DNA of 64,000 bases from Minwuia sp. (GTDB lineage Bacteria > Pseudomonadota > Alphaproteobacteria > Minwuiales > Minwuiaceae), in NCBI GenBank assembly GCA_029210175.1, contig JARGPL010000020.1:40271-104270 (forward strand), given 5' to 3'. Position numbers and translations under genes: made by a program. Below, piece after piece: positions 59,863 through 64,000 of this stretch. The notes beneath the pieces were generated by a model, which saw only the letters and a program-made list of their open reading frames with translations, did no database searches and was not told the origin of the DNA. Each line of letters starts with the position of its first letter. The first letter of the stretch is position 1.

Positions 59863-61008
59863 TCAGACCACCGGCTGCTGCTGGGTGGCGCAATGGATAC
59901 CGCCGCCGGTTTCACCGATCGGGTCGACGTTCAGGGCAATGACCTCGCGATCCGGATAGAGACTTTGCAGCGTTCCCAGCGCCTCCGCGTCCGTGTCGCT
60001 GTCGCCGAACTGTGCCGCGATGACTGCCCCGTTGCAGACGTAGTAGTTCACGTAGGATGCAACGAAATCATGCGATCTGACACGTGTGTTCCATGGGTCG
60101 GGGATGACGGTGATCTCCAGCGGCTGGCCGCAGGCATCCGTTGCCTGGCGCAGAATGTCATGCGTCTGGAACGCGGCCATGGACATCGGGTCATTCGGAT
60201 CGGGCCGTTCCGGCAGCTGTATCAGGACCCTTCCCTGACCGACAAAGCGCGCCAGCGCATCGATGTGATAGTCCGTGATGTCCAGGTTCTTCACGCCGGG
60301 CGCCCAGATCATCTTCTCTGCGCCGAGTGCATCCAGCAGCCGCTGCTCGATGACTTCCAGTGGCTCTGCATTCCTGTTGGCATGTGCCCAGCAGCTGGCG
60401 TGGGCCAGAAGCGTTCCATGACCGTCGGTCTCGACACCGCCACCCTCTCCGACCAGATGGCTGTCGATCAACGGAATCCCCAGCATCGCCGCCAGCCGCC
60501 GGGCAACCTGGCCATCATTTGCGTGGGTCTGGCGGTTGCCCCAGCCATTGAAGTTGAACGTCAGCGCGGCCAGCTCTCCGCCCCGGCCGCGCAGGAACAC
60601 CGGCCCGGCATCCCGACACCAGAGGTCGTCGGTCGGAATGTCCCAGATCTCGACATCCGCACGCAGCAATCGGCGGGCTGCGGTTGCGAAGCGTTGGTCC
60701 ATCAGAATGACCACCGGCTCGAATGCCGCGATGGCATTCGCGACGTCAGCAATCGACTGCTGCAACATCGCCAGAAAGACCGGATCGGGGTGCACCGCCC
60801 GGCTGACAGGCCACTGCATGAAGGTCCGGGCATGCGGTTCGGCCTCATCAGGCATCGTGAAATCCGAACCCATCATGGACTGCTTGTCATCTTTCGCATC
60901 AGCGTCCGCCATCAAGATCGGCGGCAGGATGCAGGAAACGCCCAGCAGTGCCAGCGCCCTCCTGCGGTCAAGTCTCAAATGGTTCAAGCGATTTGTCCCA
61001 AATTGCAC
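59863..61008 (-). CDS. Agmatine deiminase family protein, probably exported
   Basis: A 381-residue protein of the peptidylarginine/agmatine deiminase family. Conserved parts are TDDLWCRDAGPVF, NFNGWGNR, EGGGVETDGHGTLL, the His in DITDYHIDALARF and the nucleophilic Cys in GETGGGIHCATQQQP near the C-terminus. It would convert agmatine or a related guanidine to the N-carbamoyl compound. Unlike usual cytosolic enzymes it has an N-terminal LDRRRALALLGVSCILPPIL leader with twin arginines before a hydrophobic stretch, suggesting Tat export. No polyamine genes are adjacent. Confidence 0.85.
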   Translation of the reverse strand: MQFGTNRLNHLRLDRRRALALLGVSCILPPILMADADAKDDKQSMMGSDFTMPDEAEPHARTFMQWPVSRAVHPDPVFLAMLQQSIADVANAIAAFEPVVILMDQRFATAARRLLRADVEIWDIPTDDLWCRDAGPVFLRGRGGELAALTFNFNGWGNRQTHANDGQVARRLAAMLGIPLIDSHLVGEGGGVETDGHGTLLAHASCWAHANRNAEPLEVIEQRLLDALGAEKMIWAPGVKNLDITDYHIDALARFVGQGRVLIQLPERPDPNDPMSMAAFQTHDILRQATDACGQPLEITVIPDPWNTRVRSHDFVASYVNYYVCNGAVIAAQFGDSDTDAEALGTLQSLYPDREVIALNVDPIGETGGGIHCATQQQPVV

Positions 61009-61442
61009 CGGCCTTTTCCTTTCTGACTTCCGATCACGTCGAAATGCAAGGCGCTGTTCTGTTTTGAGAGCCTGAAGGTATCCAGCGAACAGTTAATCAT
61101 GCTTTCCGTCTATCAGTTCTTGTCTTGTCGCGCTGGAATGCAACACCCGCTAACGCCGTGGTGACGCTTCCGAATCCCGCGGCAATGCGGTGCCATCCAT
61201 TGGTTAACTGATGTATATCCTGCGCCATTGTCCAGATCTGGCCTGTTGTTTGCTGTTGACAGATCAGCCGCAAGGCTCCCGACGGCCCGGACAGCATTCA
61301 GGATCCCCGACCCCCCAATCCTGCTGTTCGGGCCGTTGTGGTACTTATTCCCCATTCTGTTAAGCCTTCGCTTCCCTTGCACTGCGATGATAGGGATGAT
61401 CGGTCTGGCTTAGGCTCAGGTGCCGCCTTGAGGAGAATTCGC
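61009..61442. other. Long intergenic region (434 bases)
   Basis: This region separates the divergent agmatine-deiminase-like and DUF4197 genes. It contains a TTGACA hexamer near 61256 without a fitting -10, and a GAGGAGAATTC ribosome site at its right end serving the DUF4197 gene. No RNA gene, conserved ORF or clear inverted repeat is recognised. Confidence 0.4.
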
Positions 61443-62192
61443 ATGCGTTTCACGGCCCTTACACTTTCGGTTGTTCTTCTTGCCCTGCCGGCATCGGCGG
61501 ATGGCCTGTTTGGCAAGGCCAAGGATCTGCTGGGCGGTGCGACGAATACCCTGCCTTCACTGGGCGGTTCATCGTCAGCCGGTTCCGCCCTGGGCGCAGA
61601 CGAAGTTGGCCGCGGTCTGAAGGAGGCACTGCGTATCGGCAGCGCCCGCGTGATTGATCAGGTCAGTGCGCTCGGCGGCTTCGAAGGCGACAGCGTGATC
61701 CATATTCCATTGCCGGAAAATCTGGCGCGGGCGCAGAACGTGTTGAACCGCATGGGCATGTCGAACCAGCTCGACGAACTGGAAACGCGTCTGAACCGGG
61801 CCGCAGAGACTGCATCGGTCAAGGCACGTGACCTGTTCGTCACGGCAGTTGACGAGATGACCATCGACGACGCGATGAACATCCTGAACGGGCCGAAGGA
61901 TGCCGCGACGCAATACTTTCGGGGGCGCATGACACCGGGACTGCTGGCTGAAATGAAGCCGGTGGTGGACAGCAGCCTGGCCGAAGTTGGTGCCATCCGG
62001 ACCTATGAGAACGCGGTGGGCCAGTTCGGCGACATGCCGCTGGTGCCGGATCTGCGGGCAGACCTGACCACGCACGTGCTCGATCTCGGCCTTGACGGGA
62101 TCTTCCATTATCTTGCGGTGGAGGAAGCGGCCATCCGCGCCAATCCCGCCAAACGGACGACCGAGTTGCTGCAGAAGGCCTTTGCCAACTGA
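61443..62192 (+). CDS. DUF4197 domain-containing exported protein
   Basis: A 249-residue protein. A signal peptide covers residues 1-19 (MRFTALTLSVVLLALPASA), followed by GLFGKAKDLLGG. The DUF4197 part is mostly helical and includes EVGRGLKEALRIGSARVIDQV, the VIHIPLPENLARAQNVLNRMG segment and DAATQYFRGRMTPGLL. Function unknown. ATG at 61443 is supported by GAGGAGAATTCGC. An in-frame extension to 61338 would bury the signal peptide and is rejected. Confidence 0.85.
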   Translation: MRFTALTLSVVLLALPASADGLFGKAKDLLGGATNTLPSLGGSSSAGSALGADEVGRGLKEALRIGSARVIDQVSALGGFEGDSVIHIPLPENLARAQNVLNRMGMSNQLDELETRLNRAAETASVKARDLFVTAVDEMTIDDAMNILNGPKDAATQYFRGRMTPGLLAEMKPVVDSSLAEVGAIRTYENAVGQFGDMPLVPDLRADLTTHVLDLGLDGIFHYLAVEEAAIRANPAKRTTELLQKAFAN

Positions 62193-62289
62193 CCGATATC
62201 CGCCTCGCGCCACATTTGAAGGGCTGTCAGGGACGTCGTTTCGTTTCATACTCTGGCCTGGGGGCGTGAATACGCTAGGGGGGAACGCG

Positions 62290-63537
62290 GTGACAGATGG
62301 TGCAGACGGCAAGGCAGGCCGTCGTTTCATCATAGTGGATGATGACCGGGTTGCCGCAGGCCATGCGGCAGCGGTGCTGAAACGCGCCGGTCACAGCGTG
62401 CAGGTTTTCCAGTCGAGCCTTGAAGGTCTGGATGCCATTCGCACCGAGAAGCCGGATGCTGTGGTGACAGACATCATGATGCCGGACCTGGACGGGCTGG
62501 AGCTGACCCGGCGCCTGCGCGCCGACCCGGCACATCAGGACACCCGCATCTTCGTCTTTTCCGGCAAGGCGTTTGACTATGACCGCCGACAGGCGCTGGA
62601 AATGGGGGCGGATGCCTTCATCCAGAAGCCGATCAAGGCTGACATCTTCCTTGAAACCGTGGACCGCATTCTGAACGACAGCATCGTGGCGCGGTTCTGG
62701 GGCGTGCGTGGCACCCTGCCGAAGCCCGGGCCGGACAGCCTGCGCTACGGCGGGCAGACGAACTGCATCACGCTCGCCTTTTCGCGCGGCCAGTTCTTCA
62801 TTTTCGATGCCGGCAGCGGCATTCGCGACGTGGGCGACCACCTGATGAAATCTGGCCGGACCCGGACAGAGGGCAAGATCTTCATTTCCCACCCCCATTG
62901 GGATCATATCAACGCGCTGCCATTCTTCGCGCCCCTGTACGTGCCTGGAAACGACTATGAAATTCTTGGCCCGTCGCACGGGTCCATGGGGATCGGCGAC
63001 CTGGTCTCGGCCCAGATGGACGGTGCCTATTTCCCCATCACGGTGAGGGAATTCGGCGCCCGCGTGACCTTCCGCGACCTGCGGGAAGGGGCTTATGACG
63101 TGGCTGGCGTCAAGGTGAAGACCATGCTGTTGTCTCACCCGGGCTATTGCCTGGGATACAGGGTCGAATATGGCGACCGGAGCTTCTGCTACATCACCGA
63201 CAACGAGCTTTTCCTGCCGGACTCCGAATACCATGCGCCGGCCTACATGGATCAGCTGGCGGATTTCGTGCGTGGCACGGACATGCTGGTGACCGATACC
63301 ACCTACACCGATGCCGAGTATGAATCGAAAGTCGGATGGGGCCACAGTTGCCTCAGCCAGGTCGTCGATCTGGCCTGTCGGGCGGAGGTCAAGGAGCTTT
63401 GCCTCTACCACCACGACCCGTCGCAGGATGATTCAGATATTGATGAAAAGCTGCGCACTGCCAAGCAGATGCTGACGGACCGCGGGTCCAGCGTGCGCTG
63501 TTCCGCCCCCGCCGAGGGATTGAGCGTCAGTTTCTAG
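62290..63537 (+). CDS. Response-regulator receiver fused to a metallo-beta-lactamase-fold hydrolase
   Basis: A 415-residue two-domain protein. The receiver domain (about residues 12-128) has the acidic pocket D17-D19, phospho-acceptor D61 (VVTDIMMPD), S91 and K113 (QKP). The second domain (about 133-415) starts with FWGVRGTLPKPG and carries the metal motif H201-x-H203-x-D205-H206 in SHPHWDHINALPFF, with later ligands in LLSHPGY and CYITDNELF. The output is thus likely a phosphorylation-controlled hydrolase or phosphodiesterase, substrate unknown. GTG at 62290 follows AGGGGGGAAC. No kinase gene is adjacent. Confidence 0.85.
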   Translation: MTDGADGKAGRRFIIVDDDRVAAGHAAAVLKRAGHSVQVFQSSLEGLDAIRTEKPDAVVTDIMMPDLDGLELTRRLRADPAHQDTRIFVFSGKAFDYDRRQALEMGADAFIQKPIKADIFLETVDRILNDSIVARFWGVRGTLPKPGPDSLRYGGQTNCITLAFSRGQFFIFDAGSGIRDVGDHLMKSGRTRTEGKIFISHPHWDHINALPFFAPLYVPGNDYEILGPSHGSMGIGDLVSAQMDGAYFPITVREFGARVTFRDLREGAYDVAGVKVKTMLLSHPGYCLGYRVEYGDRSFCYITDNELFLPDSEYHAPAYMDQLADFVRGTDMLVTDTTYTDAEYESKVGWGHSCLSQVVDLACRAEVKELCLYHHDPSQDDSDIDEKLRTAKQMLTDRGSSVRCSAPAEGLSVSF

Positions 63538-63620
63538 GCTTTCGATCTGTTCGGGAACCGCTACGATTGGTGGAAGGCGCTGGTGACTTGCGCCCTCCAC
63601 CCTCGGCCTGAACCGCAGGT

Positions 63621-63906
63621 CTATACCGCTGGCATCGCCATCCTGATCGTCATCTCGCCCGAAGGCTCATGAAGATAGCGGTCGGTTTCAACGAAGCCGT
63701 ACCGGTCATAGAAACGTCTTCCCATGTGGTTTTTCGCGAAGGCTTCAACGCGCAGCGGACCATGCAGGCCAACGGCGTGATCGGTCAGAACCCTGCCCAG
63801 GCCACGCCCATGCATTTCCGGCAGAAGAAACAATCCGCCGATTTCATCTCCGACAAGTGCGTAAGCGTCCGGTCTGGCCGCACTGCCTCTCATGGTGTGT
63901 GATTGA
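63621..63906 (-). pseudogene. GNAT acetyltransferase, 5' end lost at an insertion-sequence boundary
   Basis: About 93 codons encode the C-terminal part of a GNAT enzyme, with the acetyl-CoA loop LPEMHGRGLGRVLTDHAV, then FAKNHMGRRFYDRYGFVETDRYL. The N-terminal strands and helices of the fold are missing because the sequence meets the insertion-sequence end at 63907. An open frame continues a few codons into the element but does not restore the domain. It is probably non-functional. Confidence 0.7.
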
Positions 63907-64000
63907 TAGTGTCCACTTTGGATAGCGGACACTATGGGGCAGAGAATGGCGCGTCGGACGAAGCGGCTTTGGACGGATGAGGAGAAGCGGTCGATCTGCT
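63907..64000 (+). mobile_element. Insertion sequence, left end only
   Basis: The element appears to begin with TAGTGTCC, repeated in inverted orientation as GGACACTA at 63927-63934, and then carries a transposase start at 63946. It continues past the window. It interrupts the GNAT gene. The family is not certain: the first residues of the ORF resemble small helix-turn-helix transposase subunits (IS66 TnpA or IS3 OrfA type). Confidence 0.65.
63946..64000 (+). CDS. Transposase small subunit, N-terminal fragment
   Basis: Eighteen codons are visible (MARRTKRLWTDEEKRSIC) before the window ends. The basic start followed by W-T-D-E-E-K matches the first helix of helix-turn-helix transposase subunits that open many insertion sequences. 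The rest cannot be seen. Confidence 0.6.
   Translation, partial: MARRTKRLWTDEEKRSIC

Noticed and set aside
61009..61442. Small genes in the 434-base gap before the DUF4197 gene
   Set aside because: Open frames here lack ribosome sites, coding-like composition or similarity to known families.

Overview
The window is a GC-rich stretch of an alphaproteobacterial chromosome, probably from a free-living flagellated member of the Rhodospirillales or a relative. The placement rests on a circularly permuted two-piece tmRNA gene beside an alphaproteobacterial-type sspB, the cell-cycle kinase CckA, GapR (DUF2312), DUF1467, a 14-gene nuo operon running on into birA-coaX-rnj-mce, and a near-consensus alphaproteobacterial SOS box (GTTC-N7-GTTC) upstream of recA. 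The sequence is almost entirely core genome. There is no prophage, CRISPR array or defence island, and mobile DNA appears only as an insertion-sequence end at the right edge.

Layout. 1-2510: radC (cut by the left edge), map, sfsA and tRNA-Asp. 2744-17074: nuoA to nuoN, respiratory complex I, in canonical order on the + strand. 17092-21666: a GNAT acetyltransferase, birA, coaX, rnj, mce and a DUF1467 gene, nearly all overlapping or closely spaced and probably transcribed after nuo. 21696-25201: a hypothetical protein, gluQ, a DUF2062 membrane protein and a secreted DUF2927 protein. 25312-27842: pyrB with a dihydroorotase-like partner that lacks catalytic residues, then a small zinc-ribbon membrane protein. 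27895-31780 (- strand): 3-hydroxyacyl-CoA dehydrogenase, gapR, a TauE/SafE permease and a PleC/DivJ-like histidine kinase. 31937-33549: hemH followed by decayed MaoC-type dehydratase genes. 33595-36602 (-): parE and a methyltransferase. 36885-40725 (+): alaS and a cyclic-nucleotide-type K+ channel. 40775-43372 (-): recA and cobQ.

43565-50163 is a flagellar locus. flgB-flgC-fliE-fliQ-fliR-flhB on the - strand ends in an overlapping cckA, and fliO-fliP diverges on the + strand. A near-perfect CtrA box lies in the shared control region. CckA is the kinase at the head of the CtrA phosphorelay, so regulator and likely regulated genes sit together. 50195-57627 holds osmC, a DUF1127 gene, a GcvA-type LysR regulator followed by an ABC importer (binding protein, permease, ATPase), a znuA-type zinc-binding protein with a palindromic operator candidate, an acyl-CoA synthetase and an NTF2-like protein. 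57803-62192 holds thyX, ssrA, sspB, an exported agmatine-deiminase-like protein and a DUF4197 protein. 62290-63537 encodes a response-regulator receiver fused to a metallo-beta-lactamase-fold hydrolase. The right edge holds a GNAT gene truncated at an insertion-sequence end.

No clearly new multi-gene system is visible. The most informative points are the CckA/flagellar/CtrA-box arrangement, the ssrA-sspB pairing with a short decoded tag, the pyrB/pseudo-dihydroorotase pair, the REC-MBL fusion, the ABC importer of unknown substrate, and two local zones of gene decay.
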